From assembly GCF_004138335.1 (NCBI RefSeq), contig NZ_RYFW01000005.1:62001-126000 (forward strand): DNA of 64,000 nt. Reading direction: 5' to 3'. Made by a program: the position numbers and the translations under genes. Below are positions 17,732-26,437 of this stretch, in pieces. Source of the stretch: Peristeroidobacter agariperforans. Its GTDB lineage: Bacteria; Pseudomonadota; Gammaproteobacteria; Steroidobacterales; Steroidobacteraceae. Below the pieces are notes generated by a model that saw nothing but the letters and a program-made list of their open reading frames with translations, made no database searches and was not told where the DNA came from. Positions within the stretch are counted from its first letter, which is position 1. Every line of letters begins with the position of its first letter.

Positions 17732-18447
17732 GGCGCTTCCTCCGGCGGCACGTAAACGTAGCCCGTGCCCCAGAGCGTTTGAATCATGCGAGGGTTGCGC
17801 GGATCTGCTTCGAGCAGGCGCCGCAAACGAGCGATCGTGACGTCGATACTTCGCTCGAACGCGTCGTGGCCGCGGCCGCGTGCCAGGCTCATCAGTCGGT
17901 CGCGACTCAGCGGCTGGCGGGGATGATGCAACAGTGCTGCCAGCACCGAGAATTCCCCGGAGGTGAGCCGCAGCGGAGTGCCCTTGCGCAGCAGCTCGCG
18001 CGTACCGAGGTTGAGCGAGAACTCGCCGAAGCGGATCTCGCCACCTTCGGCTCTGGGCGCGCCGGGGACCGGGCGCGTCCGGCGCAGCACCGCCTTGATG
18101 CGTGCGACCAGCTCGCGAGGGTTGACCGGTTTGGGCAGATAGTCATCCGCGCCGATCTCCAGGCCGACGATGCGGTCGATCTCGTCACCCTTGGCGGTCA
18201 ACATGACGATCGGCGTGACATCGCCCTGGCCGCGCAACCTCCGACAGATCTGCAGCCCGTCCTCGCCGGGCAGCATCAGATCCAGCACGATCAGATCGTA
18301 GTGGCCGCGGTCCAGCTGCTGCTGCATCTGGACCGCATCCCCTGCGCCCCGGCTTTCGAAGCCCTGCGACTGCAAATAGCGCAGCAGCAGATCGCGCAGC
18401 CGCGCATCGTCGTCAACGAGCAGGATCCGGGCACTCACATCGTTCAT
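17728..18447 (-). CDS. OmpR-family response regulator
   Basis: 239 residues from the ATG at 18447 (MNDVSARILLVDDD); the open frame upstream is not protein-like. The receiver domain has DDD at 12-14, phosphoacceptor Asp56 in VLDLMLPGEDG and the conserved Lys in LPKPVNPREL. The winged-helix effector follows (LTSGEFSVLAALL, VTIARLRRLLEADP, GTGYVY). It forms a pair with the EnvZ-like kinase, overlapping it by 4 bp. Its promoter region is shared with the divergent Spy-like gene, a likely direct target. Confidence 0.94.
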   Translation of the reverse strand: MNDVSARILLVDDDARLRDLLLRYLQSQGFESRGAGDAVQMQQQLDRGHYDLIVLDLMLPGEDGLQICRRLRGQGDVTPIVMLTAKGDEIDRIVGLEIGADDYLPKPVNPRELVARIKAVLRRTRPVPGAPRAEGGEIRFGEFSLNLGTRELLRKGTPLRLTSGEFSVLAALLHHPRQPLSRDRLMSLARGRGHDAFERSIDVTIARLRRLLEADPRNPRMIQTLWGTGYVYVPPEEAP

Positions 18448-18498
18448 TCGATCACTATCGGGGTTGCAAGCCGCGACGGCAAACGGCGCCGGTGCCGA

Positions 18499-18516
18499 TT
18501 TGTAAACAAATGTTTC
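18499..18516. promoter_or_regulatory. Possible response-regulator site in divergent promoter
   Basis: The AT-rich stretch TTTGTAAACAAATGTTTC stands out in otherwise GC-rich DNA between the response-regulator and Spy-like genes. It contains one GTAAA half-site followed five bases later by GTTTC, partly like a CpxR box. This is a weak, position-based guess. Confidence 0.3.
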
Positions 18517-18654
18517 TACCGGCGGGCGCTGGCAACAAGCGTTGACAAAGTGGGGCTGCACCCTCGAGCCGGCCGTCCTATCGTGCTGCGCTGGCCGCGC
18601 GAATCTCTTTCCGATCGGTGCGGCCGTTGAAAGTTTGAACTCAAAGGAGCGTTG

Positions 18655-19095
18655 ATGATGCGTTTCAAAGGTGTCTTTGTCGCAATGGTTGCGGCTTTTG
18701 CGGCGATCGTCGCAGCGGGCGCGGTGGGAGCCCAGCAACGAGAGCGAGCGCTCAGTGAGGAACAGCGTGCCCAGATGGAGGCACGCCTCGAGGAAGTACG
18801 CACGCGCCTGGATCTATCGGCCGAGCAGCAAGCGCAGCTTCAGCCGATTCTCCGCGCCAGCTTCGAAAAGCGGCTCGCTCTGCTGGATGCGTATGGACTG
18901 AACCGGGACGGCGGACAGCGCCCGAGCTTTCAGCAGATGCGGGCACTGCGCGGTGAGATGACCGAGCTCAGAGAAGCCACGGAGCGGCAAGTCGCGGCGG
19001 TGCTCGATGAGCGTCAGATGGCGGAGTTCAGGAAGATTCAGGATGAAATGCGTGAGCAGCTCCAGGCGCGCTTCAAAGAGCGGCGCAAGCGCTAG
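18655..19095 (+). CDS. Spy/CpxP-like (LTXXQ) periplasmic protein
   Basis: 146 residues from the ATG at 18655, six bases after AAGGAG; a second ATG directly follows. A signal peptide (VFVAMVAAFAAIVAAGAVGA) precedes a helical, charged mature chain with LTXXQ-like repeats (LSAEQQAQLQPIL near residue 60, LDERQMAEFRKI near 115). Proteins of this kind act as periplasmic chaperones or as modulators of the sensor kinase. It is divergent from the response-regulator gene and is followed 7 bp later by the S41-type protease gene, so the locus resembles cpxP-cpxRA in layout. Confidence 0.8.
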   Translation: MMRFKGVFVAMVAAFAAIVAAGAVGAQQRERALSEEQRAQMEARLEEVRTRLDLSAEQQAQLQPILRASFEKRLALLDAYGLNRDGGQRPSFQQMRALRGEMTELREATERQVAAVLDERQMAEFRKIQDEMREQLQARFKERRKR

Positions 19096-19102
19096 CGCCG
19101 GC

Positions 19103-20674
19103 GTGTTGATCGTGACAGCAGGCCCACGAAGCCCTCGCACCTCTGCGTTTGCAACCTTCGTTCTCGCAGGGAGCTGCGTGCTGGCGTCGGTGTTTTTCGC
19201 AGTGAGTCTGGCCGCACCGAGGCGATCGGAGGAGACGGCCGGAAGCGAGAGCCGATGGCTCGACGATCTGGCAACGCTCAAAGCCGAGCTCGAAGCGAGC
19301 TATCCGAACTTGCTGTGGAAAGCTTCATACGAGAGCGACGTGGATCTGCCGGCGCTTGCATCGGCCGCCGAGCGCGCGCTGCAGGATGCCACGACCGATG
19401 AGGAAGCGTTCGATGCCATCGCAGCGCTGATCGATGGCATCGGCGATGGCCATCTCTACCTCACCGACGGGGAACGATCCGCGGCTGCACCGCCGAGCGA
19501 GGCACGGGTGGTGTTCGACGATGCCGCTTCCGCCTGCGCCTCGATCGGTTACATCGACGTCGACGGCGACGCCTATTCGCTACCGTTCGAAGCTACCGGG
19601 CGCTTCGAGCTGATTCGCGGCAGTCCGGCATCGGGCTTCAGGACGGGCATTGTCACAACGGCCTCGGGACAGAAAATTGCCCTGCTGCGCATCGCCTCGT
19701 TCTTATCCGGCAATCTCGTCGCTGCCTGCGAGGCCTCTTTCGTGAAAGTCTCGGTACCGGTCGTGCGTGCGAGCAAACAAACCCACTGGCCGCGCTGGTG
19801 CGCAGCGAGTTGTGTAGACCGCCTCAGAGACGAGACCGTCGCGCGGAGCATCGCCTTGCTACGGCGGGATCTGGAGCTAGCATGGCGTCGAGGCGCCCGG
19901 CGATTGCTCATCGACCTCGGCCAGAATCCGGGTGGCGAGGGTTGGGCTTGGGATCTGGCGCAATCGCTCGCGCGCACTTCGCTTGATACGCCGACGCTAG
20001 GCGTCGTCGCGGACGGGCGGCTCGATCGCTATCTGTCGATCAAGACCGATGAGCTGCACGAAACGGCACAGGATCTGCGCAACAGCCAAGCGACGCGCGA
20101 GGCGGCGCTCGCGGCACACGACGCTCTGTTGCGATTTCGGATCGATGCGACGAGTAGCAAGCCGTGCGAGCTGTCGTGGGTCTGGAAGGAGAGACGGGCA
20201 TGGTCGATGGATGCGTTCTGGCGATGTGGCCGCGTTGCACGTCTGCCGCTCGATGCGAGCGGCGAGCTGCAGCTCGAGTCCGTGGCGAGCACGCCTGGAA
20301 AGCCACTGTCGCGCCAACTCGAGGTCGACGTGGAGAAGATCGGATGGCGCGGTCCACTGGCGGTATTCGTCGATAGTAACAGCGTATCGGCTGCCGAGCT
20401 CTTCGCGGGATATCTTCAGGATGCCGACGCCGCGATCGTCATCGGCGAACCGACCCGCGGCGCCGGCTGCGGCTTCATTGGATATGATCGATCGCCCATC
20501 GTTCTGCCAAGAGCAGGTGTGCAAGTCATTGCCCCCGATTGTGTCATTCTCAGAAAAGATGGCAGCAACAGTGCCGCAGGCGTGCGTCCCGACATCTCGA
20601 TCTACCGGTCACACGCGGAGAATCCCGCTTTGTTTGCTGCCCGCATCGTCAAGGCGGCTGCCGCTGGGCGTTGA
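19103..20674 (+). CDS. S41-family peptidase-like protein, exported or anchored
   Basis: About 523 residues from the GTG at 19103; a second GTG at 19112 is equally possible, and no strong ribosome binding site is seen. The N terminus has a hydrophobic segment (TFVLAGSCVLASVFFAV). The C-terminal catalytic region matches tail-specific/S41 proteases: VFVDSNSVSAAELFAGYL with the nucleophile Ser in NSVSAAE, then IGEPTRGAGCGF. Earlier, LLIDLGQNPGGEG is the conserved strand before the active site. It is probably coupled to the Spy-like gene 7 bp upstream and overlaps the next, convergent kinase gene by 26 bp. Confidence 0.75.
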   Translation: MLIVTAGPRSPRTSAFATFVLAGSCVLASVFFAVSLAAPRRSEETAGSESRWLDDLATLKAELEASYPNLLWKASYESDVDLPALASAAERALQDATTDEEAFDAIAALIDGIGDGHLYLTDGERSAAAPPSEARVVFDDAASACASIGYIDVDGDAYSLPFEATGRFELIRGSPASGFRTGIVTTASGQKIALLRIASFLSGNLVAACEASFVKVSVPVVRASKQTHWPRWCAASCVDRLRDETVARSIALLRRDLELAWRRGARRLLIDLGQNPGGEGWAWDLAQSLARTSLDTPTLGVVADGRLDRYLSIKTDELHETAQDLRNSQATREAALAAHDALLRFRIDATSSKPCELSWVWKERRAWSMDAFWRCGRVARLPLDASGELQLESVASTPGKPLSRQLEVDVEKIGWRGPLAVFVDSNSVSAAELFAGYLQDADAAIVIGEPTRGAGCGFIGYDRSPIVLPRAGVQVIAPDCVILRKDGSNSAAGVRPDISIYRSHAENPALFAARIVKAAAAGR

Positions 20675-22058
20675 CCTCTGATCTGGAGGCGCGAGCTGCC
20701 GCCGTCGCGCAGAACAGCGGCAGCTCGACCGTCAGACGTGCGCCACCGGTGGGTGCGTCGGTGATGGTGATCGTACCGCCATGCGCTTCCACGAGATTGC
20801 GGGCGACGGCAAGCCCGAGGCCGGCGCCGCCGGTTCCTCGGTTGCGCGAGGCTTCGAGGCGAACGAAGGGCTCGAGCATGGCTTCGCGCTGGTGCGGAGG
20901 AATGCCCGCACCCGCATCATCGATCGTCAGCACGATCGAGCGCTGGGCGCTCACCACTCGCAGGTGCGCGACCTGGCCGTACTTCAAGGCATTGTCGATG
21001 AGATTGGCGACGACACGCCGCAGGGCGAGCCGATCGCCAAGCACGGTCGCATCTGCATCTTCCAACGCCATCTGCAGATGGACCGCGTGGCCGGCGGCTC
21101 GCCGATCCTCGACTTCCGCACCGACGACCTGATTCAACTCCACCAGCTCTTCATCGAGCTCGTTGGCGCCGGCGCGGCTTGCAAGCAGCGCATCGTCGAG
21201 CAACTTGATCATGTCGGCGATATCCGCGATGGCTCGGTCGCGCTCGATGCCTGCAGGCATGTGATCGATACGCAGGCGCAGGCGAGTCGCGAAGGTTCGC
21301 ACGTCATGCGAAATCCCGCCGAGCATGGCCATGCGTGCGCGCAATAGCTGCGACAAGCGATCCTGCAGGCGGTTGAATGCCCTGATGAGCGCCCTGACTT
21401 CCGGCGCACCCGAGCGGTCTTCGGGCAGCAGCACGGGAGATCCTGCAAGATCGGTACGATCGACCGCCGCGGACAGGCGCATGAGCGGGCGTGTTTCCCG
21501 ATGCATGATCATGAGCGCGATCAGTCCAATCAGCGAGCCGAGCAGCCCGGAGACGAATCCGACCGGCAGCCCGAAAAAATTCGTGACCGACAGGCTGCGG
21601 GCCTCGATGATCAAGGTCTCGCCGGTGAGCAGCCCGACCCGTATCTCAAGGTCCACCGGGGCGATGAAGGAGCGCCCCGAAAGGCCTCGCGGTTTGCCGC
21701 TTTCGCTCGCGAGTACGACGCTTACAGGGCGTTCTCCGAGTGCCGCCAGATGAGCCTGCAACCCGCGAGCGTTGGCTCGAGTGACGAGCTGACGAGAGGT
21801 CTCGACGATGTGCAGCCCGGGTTCGATCCGGGCATGGAAGATTTGTGATTGCAACGCGCGCAGCAGCAGTTTGCGCTCATCGCCGCTGATGCGCTCGAGG
21901 AGCTCGACCACCGCAGCCACCTGGCCGGGCAACGGCCGCGGATCGCCTTTCTCAGCGGTCGCGGACAAATAAAAAACCGCGATCGAGCCGATCCAGGCAG
22001 CCGTCAGGCTCAGCACGACGATCAGACCGGTGCGAGCCGCGAAGGTCAGTCGCATCAC
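20649..22058 (-). CDS. Sensor histidine kinase with atypical H-box
   Basis: 469 residues. Membrane helices at ~10-32 and ~160-185 enclose a periplasmic region of about 125 residues; HAMP follows (RLSAAVDRTDLAG). The H-box is GISHDVRTFATRL with His251, where the usual Pro-Leu after Arg-Thr is Phe-Ala. N-box (NLIDNALKYG) and G-boxes (DDAGAGIP, GGAGLGLAVA) are intact. It pairs with the response regulator encoded just upstream (4-bp overlap). Activity is expected since the His and ATP site are present, but the H-box change may alter phosphatase behaviour. Confidence 0.9.
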   Translation of the reverse strand: MMRLTFAARTGLIVVLSLTAAWIGSIAVFYLSATAEKGDPRPLPGQVAAVVELLERISGDERKLLLRALQSQIFHARIEPGLHIVETSRQLVTRANARGLQAHLAALGERPVSVVLASESGKPRGLSGRSFIAPVDLEIRVGLLTGETLIIEARSLSVTNFFGLPVGFVSGLLGSLIGLIALMIMHRETRPLMRLSAAVDRTDLAGSPVLLPEDRSGAPEVRALIRAFNRLQDRLSQLLRARMAMLGGISHDVRTFATRLRLRIDHMPAGIERDRAIADIADMIKLLDDALLASRAGANELDEELVELNQVVGAEVEDRRAAGHAVHLQMALEDADATVLGDRLALRRVVANLIDNALKYGQVAHLRVVSAQRSIVLTIDDAGAGIPPHQREAMLEPFVRLEASRNRGTGGAGLGLAVARNLVEAHGGTITITDAPTGGARLTVELPLFCATAAARASRSEVNAQRQPP

Positions 22059-22771
22059 GTCAGCAGCCTCACATGGCTGGTGAAGAGGTAGCCGCCGTTG
22101 CGCACGGTGGTGATCAAGTTGGAGCCCGGGCTTGCCGCCTCGAGCTTGCGCCGTAAGCGTGAAACCAATGTATCGATGGTTCGATCGAACGGGCCTGTGG
22201 CGCGCCCACGCGCCAGGTCGAGGATTTGATCGCGCGTCAGCACGCGACGCGGCCGCTGCACGAAGCAGGCGAGTATGTCGAACTCACCACTGGTCAGCTT
22301 GACCATGGTCATTTGCTCATCGAGCAGCTGCCGGGCATCGAGGTCGATGATGAACGTGCCGAACGCGAGTCGCCGGTCGCGTTGCTTCGCCGGAAGCATG
22401 TGACTTCGGCGGAGCAACGCCCGTACTCGCGCCAGCAACTCGCGAGGCCCAAAAGGCTTGACCAGGTAATCGTCCGCGCCCATCTCGAGCCCGACCACGC
22501 GGTCGATCTCGGCGCTCTTGGCGGTGACCATCAGAATGGGCACTGTATCCTGCGCGCGCAGGCGTCTGCAGATCGACAGCCCGTCCTCGCCTGGCAGCAT
22601 CAGATCCAATATCACCAGATCGGGTCGCATGCGCGCGAGGATGGCGTCCATCGTCGCCGCGTCGGCGGCGGCTTCGATGAGGAAACCTTCCTGGCGCATG
22701 AGATCGCTGATCAGCTGCCTGATCTGCGAGTCATCCTCGATGATCAGCAGGGTCGCGGCGTAGGCGGTCAT
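22055..22771 (-). CDS. OmpR-family response regulator
   Basis: 238 residues, complete. The receiver domain carries EDD at 12-14, Asp56 in VILDLMLPGEDG, and the Lys in LVKPFGPREL. The winged-helix output domain follows (LTSGEFDILACFV, DTLVSRLRRKLE, NGGYLF). It overlaps its kinase gene by 4 bp. Its promoter is divergent from the IclR-PQQ operon, and a direct repeat in that gap is a candidate binding site, so it may control that operon as well as itself. Confidence 0.93.
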   Translation of the reverse strand: MTAYAATLLIIEDDSQIRQLISDLMRQEGFLIEAAADAATMDAILARMRPDLVILDLMLPGEDGLSICRRLRAQDTVPILMVTAKSAEIDRVVGLEMGADDYLVKPFGPRELLARVRALLRRSHMLPAKQRDRRLAFGTFIIDLDARQLLDEQMTMVKLTSGEFDILACFVQRPRRVLTRDQILDLARGRATGPFDRTIDTLVSRLRRKLEAASPGSNLITTVRNGGYLFTSHVRLLT

Positions 22772-22822
22772 AGTCGAGCCTTGTACAAATCCGTCGATTC
22801 AACAGCAAGGACTGCACGGCGA

Positions 22823-22866
22823 TATCGACAAAACGCCATCAGCCGTCGACATATCGACACAAAACG
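22823..22866. promoter_or_regulatory. Direct repeats in divergent response-regulator/IclR promoter
   Basis: TATCGACAAAACG at 22823-22835 recurs as TATCGACACAAAACG at 22852-22866, 29 bp later. OmpR-type regulators bind direct repeats, and this pair sits in the 171-bp gap between the response-regulator and IclR genes. Which of the two proteins binds is not known. Confidence 0.45.
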
Positions 22867-22942
22867 TTGCGACCCGGTAAACCGCCGGCGCACTGGCGGG
22901 TGCACTCTGGCGCTCACCCAGGATCGCCGCGAAGGTGCGTGC

Positions 22943-23737
22943 GTGAGCCAGCAAACGAATCCCGAGAGCATCGTCGCTCAGCATTTCGCAAGGGCTGCCG
23001 TGGCCCTTGCGCGCCCTCGCGAGCCTGCGCCGCGCGACCGGAAGTTCATCGAAGCCGTCGCTCGTGGCATGTCGATATTCGAAGCCTTCGGCCAGCGCGG
23101 CGGTCCGCTGAGCAATGCCGACCTGCATGAGCTGACCGGCCTGTCCAAACCTACCGTAACGCGCCTGACCCACACTCTGTTGACACTGGGCTATCTACGA
23201 CGCACAAAAAATAATCGCTTCCAACTGAGCCCGGGCGTGATGACGCTGGTTCGCCCACTGGGCGATGCAGTCGCTGCCCGGCTGCCCTCGGTGGCTCTGA
23301 ATGCAATCGCCAGTACCGGGCCCTGGTGTATCACTGTGGCCGAGCCGGCCAACGAGGCATTGGTGGTCACTGCAAGCTTCAGCAGCTACCAGGCGGGCAC
23401 GCCTGTCTGTTCCATCGGCACGTGTCTCGATCTATCGCTCACGTCGGCGGGCCAGGCCTTTCTCGCGGCCCTGCCGCTCGAGGCAAGTCACATTCGAGTG
23501 AACGGACAGCACTTCCCGAAGCTCGAGATCATCGGCGCGGCGCGCGCGCAGTTGCTGACCAAAGGTTTTTGCTTCGAAGCCAACGGCTGGCGCCGGGGAG
23601 TTGCAACGATTGCGGTGCCTGTGCCGAATCAGTTGTTTGCTCATCGAGTCGTCATGGCCGCCGCCAGTGACGAGCCGACGATGCGGGACCGGTTGGCGAA
23701 AGAGATCGTGCCCGCTATCAAGAGCGTCTTCTCATGA
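22943..23737 (+). CDS. IclR-family transcriptional regulator
   Basis: 264 residues from the GTG at 22943, seven bases after GAAGGTG; the frame is open further upstream but is not protein-like there. The N-terminal winged HTH is at ~35-90 (AVARGMSIFEAFGQRGG, LHELTGLSKPTVTRL, LLTLGYLRRTKNNRF). The C-terminal effector domain follows, with LTSAGQAFLAAL and GWRRGVATIAVPV, typical of IclR ligand pockets. Such regulators usually sense small carbon compounds and control adjacent catabolic genes. Its stop overlaps the dehydrogenase start by 4 bp (ATGA), so it is probably the local regulator of that operon. Confidence 0.9.
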   Translation: MSQQTNPESIVAQHFARAAVALARPREPAPRDRKFIEAVARGMSIFEAFGQRGGPLSNADLHELTGLSKPTVTRLTHTLLTLGYLRRTKNNRFQLSPGVMTLVRPLGDAVAARLPSVALNAIASTGPWCITVAEPANEALVVTASFSSYQAGTPVCSIGTCLDLSLTSAGQAFLAALPLEASHIRVNGQHFPKLEIIGAARAQLLTKGFCFEANGWRRGVATIAVPVPNQLFAHRVVMAAASDEPTMRDRLAKEIVPAIKSVFS

Positions 23738-25689
23738 AACTATCGAGTGATCCTTCGAACGGCCGCACTATCGTTGCGAGCACCGGGCGGCCCGCACGCA
23801 GGCCTTGCGCAGTGAGGCTTGCGGCGTGTTTTGCCGCTGTGCTCGCCGCGTGCGCTCAACCGAAACCTGCGAGTGCGAGCTCGGCAGAGGAGGCTTTGGG
23901 TAAGACAATCTACGAGAACAACTGCGCGGCCTGTCACGACAATCCTGCAGCCACCAAAGCGCCGGGATTCGACACGCTCAAAGCCATGCGACGCGAAGCG
24001 ATCAGCTACGCCATCGCGCAGGGACGAATGCAGGTACAGGCATCGCGGCTGACGAGCGAGGAGCGCACGGCGCTGCTCGATTTTCTCGCCGGACAAGGGC
24101 CCACCCGTGATGACTGGAGCGCGTCGATGTCATGTACGCGGGAGCGGGGTCCAATGAATCTGGATGTGACGCCTGCGGTTGCGGGCTTCGGCTTCGACCC
24201 GCGCAATCACCGTCGTCTGAGCGCGGCGCAGGCGGGGCTTGCCACCGCGGATTTTAGCAACCTCGAGCTTGCCTGGGCCATGGCCTTTCCGAAGGCCACC
24301 ATGATGCGCTCCCAGCCTGCGATCGTCGGCACGAATGTGTTCCTGCCCGTCGCTGACTCCTCGCAGCTATTTGCGATCGATATTGCAGGGCCGCCGTGTC
24401 TGCGATGGGTCTATCGGCACGACGCGCCGTTGCGTACCAGTGTCGCGTTCGGTGAGTTGCCCGGCTCCAAACGCAAGGTCCTCATCTTCGGCGACCTGAG
24501 CGCGAATATACATCTGGTCGATGCCGCGAGCGGTGAGCGCCTCTGGAAGCAGCACGTCGGATTGCATCCGATGTCACTGACGACCGGCACGCCCATCTTG
24601 CATGGTGACCGGATCTACGTACCGATCTCGCAGTACGAGATCATGCTCGGCGCCAATCGCGATCACGAGTGCTGCAAGACGCACGGCGCGGTGACTGCGC
24701 TCGATGCTCGCAGCGGTGCGAAGATCTGGACCGCGCACACGATGCAAGAAGCACGGCCCGTGCGCGATCGGGGCGATGGCAAGATGATCTGGGGCCCTTC
24801 GGGGGCGCCGGTCTGGACATCGCCGGCCATCGATACGAAGCGCGGCGTGCTGTACGTCGGTACGGGTGAGGCGACCTCGGATCCGGCCGCACCCACCACC
24901 GATGCCATTCTCGCCATCGATCTGAAGGACGGCTCGATCCGCTGGAGCTTCCAGGCGACCGCCAATGACATCTTCCTCACCGGATGTCTGTTCAATCGCA
25001 GCGGACCGAACTGTCCCAACAAGGACAGCGTATTTCGGGACGTCGATTTCGGCGCCTCGGTGATCATTGCACAGCGTACGGACGGTTCGGACGTGCTGCT
25101 GGCGGGTCAGAAGTCAGGAACGCTCTGGGCGCTCGACCCCGACAGCCGCGGCAAGGTGCTGTGGCGGCGGGATTTCGGGCAGGGCTCACCGGTCGGCGGC
25201 ATACATTGGGGAATCGCAACGGATGGCGAGCGCGTGTTCGTCCCGATCAATTGGCCCTACGGTGTCCCGCGCGGCGCCAATGCCACGCAGCAGCCCGGTC
25301 TGCACGCGGTGAAGGCGGAGACGGGCGAAGTTCTTTGGACTTTCGAGTCCAAAGCGGATTGCCGCGGCGAGCGTGCCGAACGGATCCGAGGTTGCGCGAG
25401 CAGCATGGGGCTTTCCGCCGCGCCGGTGGTTATCGACGGCGCGGTCGTTCAAGGGGGCTTGGACGGAATGGTGCGCGCTTTCGATGCGCGAACCGGTAAG
25501 GTGCTGTTCTCGTTCGACACGGCACGCGAGTTCAAGACCATCAATGGCGTGGAAGGGCGCGGCGGCTCGATCGATAACGCGTCCATCGTCGCTGCGAACG
25601 GCCTTCTCTTGGTGAGCTCCGGCTACGGGATGTTCGGACAGATGCCCGGCAACGTGCTGCTGGCGTTCAAACCGAAAACATCGCGTTAG
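23734..25689 (+). CDS. Cytochrome c-PQQ quinoprotein dehydrogenase, polyvinyl-alcohol-dehydrogenase type
   Basis: 651 residues. A lipobox VLAAC puts the lipid on Cys40. Haem c motif CAACH occupies 64-68, and a PQQ beta-propeller of about 500 residues follows, with repeated A-x-D-x-x-x-G-x-x-x-W blades (ALDARSGAKIWTAH, AIDLKDGSIRWSF, ALDPDSRGKVLWRR, AVKAETGEVLWTF). A vicinal Cys-Cys in HECCKTHG matches the cofactor-site pair of quinoprotein alcohol dehydrogenases. The order cytochrome then propeller and the length fit PVA dehydrogenase (EC 1.1.2.6) relatives. It would oxidise an alcohol in the periplasm and pass electrons to the respiratory chain. The true substrate is unproven. Confidence 0.85.
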   Translation: MKLSSDPSNGRTIVASTGRPARRPCAVRLAACFAAVLAACAQPKPASASSAEEALGKTIYENNCAACHDNPAATKAPGFDTLKAMRREAISYAIAQGRMQVQASRLTSEERTALLDFLAGQGPTRDDWSASMSCTRERGPMNLDVTPAVAGFGFDPRNHRRLSAAQAGLATADFSNLELAWAMAFPKATMMRSQPAIVGTNVFLPVADSSQLFAIDIAGPPCLRWVYRHDAPLRTSVAFGELPGSKRKVLIFGDLSANIHLVDAASGERLWKQHVGLHPMSLTTGTPILHGDRIYVPISQYEIMLGANRDHECCKTHGAVTALDARSGAKIWTAHTMQEARPVRDRGDGKMIWGPSGAPVWTSPAIDTKRGVLYVGTGEATSDPAAPTTDAILAIDLKDGSIRWSFQATANDIFLTGCLFNRSGPNCPNKDSVFRDVDFGASVIIAQRTDGSDVLLAGQKSGTLWALDPDSRGKVLWRRDFGQGSPVGGIHWGIATDGERVFVPINWPYGVPRGANATQQPGLHAVKAETGEVLWTFESKADCRGERAERIRGCASSMGLSAAPVVIDGAVVQGGLDGMVRAFDARTGKVLFSFDTAREFKTINGVEGRGGSIDNASIVAANGLLLVSSGYGMFGQMPGNVLLAFKPKTSR

Positions 25690-25692
25690 TGG

Positions 25693-26421
25693 GTGGCCAT
25701 AGCCGTGCCGAGCGTGTTGCCTGTGCCTTCATTGTGCGGCTCCGGGATGGATCCGGCAGGTAGATCCATCCAGGCGCGAGTTCGCGACAGCATCCTGCAG
25801 GCAATTCTCAGCGGCGCGATCCACCCAGGGCAGAGGCTGTCCATCCAGACGCTCGCGGACACCCTCGGCGTCAGCACCACGCCGATACGTGAGGCATTGA
25901 GCTCCCTGGCCGGCGATGGTGTGCTCGATTTGTTTCCAGGTGGCATCGTGATCGTGCCTGCGATGACGCGCGCCCAGTTCGAACAATGGCTGTGGCTGCG
26001 TCGAGTGATCGAGTCGCGATTGATCGAGCGAGGACTCGAACGCAAGACGCCGTCCGATGCAGCGGCGATCGCGGACCTGGCGGGGAGTGTCGCGCGCAAC
26101 ACGCTCGATCCGGCCCTGTGCGTGGAAATCGGCGCCGCCGTGATCGATCGCATCGTCACGCTCGCCAATGACTCAGTCCTGGAGAGCAATTTGCGCAGAG
26201 CACGCATCCGCTGCGCAGCCGCGCTGGCCGAAGGCCAGCGTCGTGCCGGCGCCGAAGCCGCTATCAGGTTTGCCGCCGCCATCGCAGACGCCTTGCGTGG
26301 GGGCAGCGACAGCGATGCACGCATCAGTCACGGCCGCTATCTCGACGGCATCGATGCCGCAGCACTCGCAGGGATGGGCGCTTGCGAAGCGACCCCTGGT
26401 TGCGTCGACTTTTCAACATAG
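25693..26421 (+). CDS. GntR-family transcriptional regulator
   Basis: 242 residues from a GTG at 25693; an ATG at 25747 is an alternative, and neither has a strong ribosome binding site. The GntR winged HTH is clear: ARVRDSILQAILSGAIHPGQ, LADTLGVSTTPIREALSSL, GDGVLDLFPGGIVIV. The helical C-terminal part (~90-220) resembles an FCD ligand domain, but the usual Asp/His metal ligands are not obvious. It starts 3 bp after the dehydrogenase gene and ends 16 bp before the sulfatase gene, so it belongs to the same transcript. Two regulators inside one four-gene operon is unusual. Confidence 0.85.
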   Translation: MAIAVPSVLPVPSLCGSGMDPAGRSIQARVRDSILQAILSGAIHPGQRLSIQTLADTLGVSTTPIREALSSLAGDGVLDLFPGGIVIVPAMTRAQFEQWLWLRRVIESRLIERGLERKTPSDAAAIADLAGSVARNTLDPALCVEIGAAVIDRIVTLANDSVLESNLRRARIRCAAALAEGQRRAGAEAAIRFAAAIADALRGGSDSDARISHGRYLDGIDAAALAGMGACEATPGCVDFST

Positions 26422-26437
26422 AGTACAGGTGAAACAC

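Noticed and set aside
18542-18570. TTGACA as a -35 element for the Spy-like gene
   Set aside because: No acceptable -10 hexamer lies 16-18 bp downstream.
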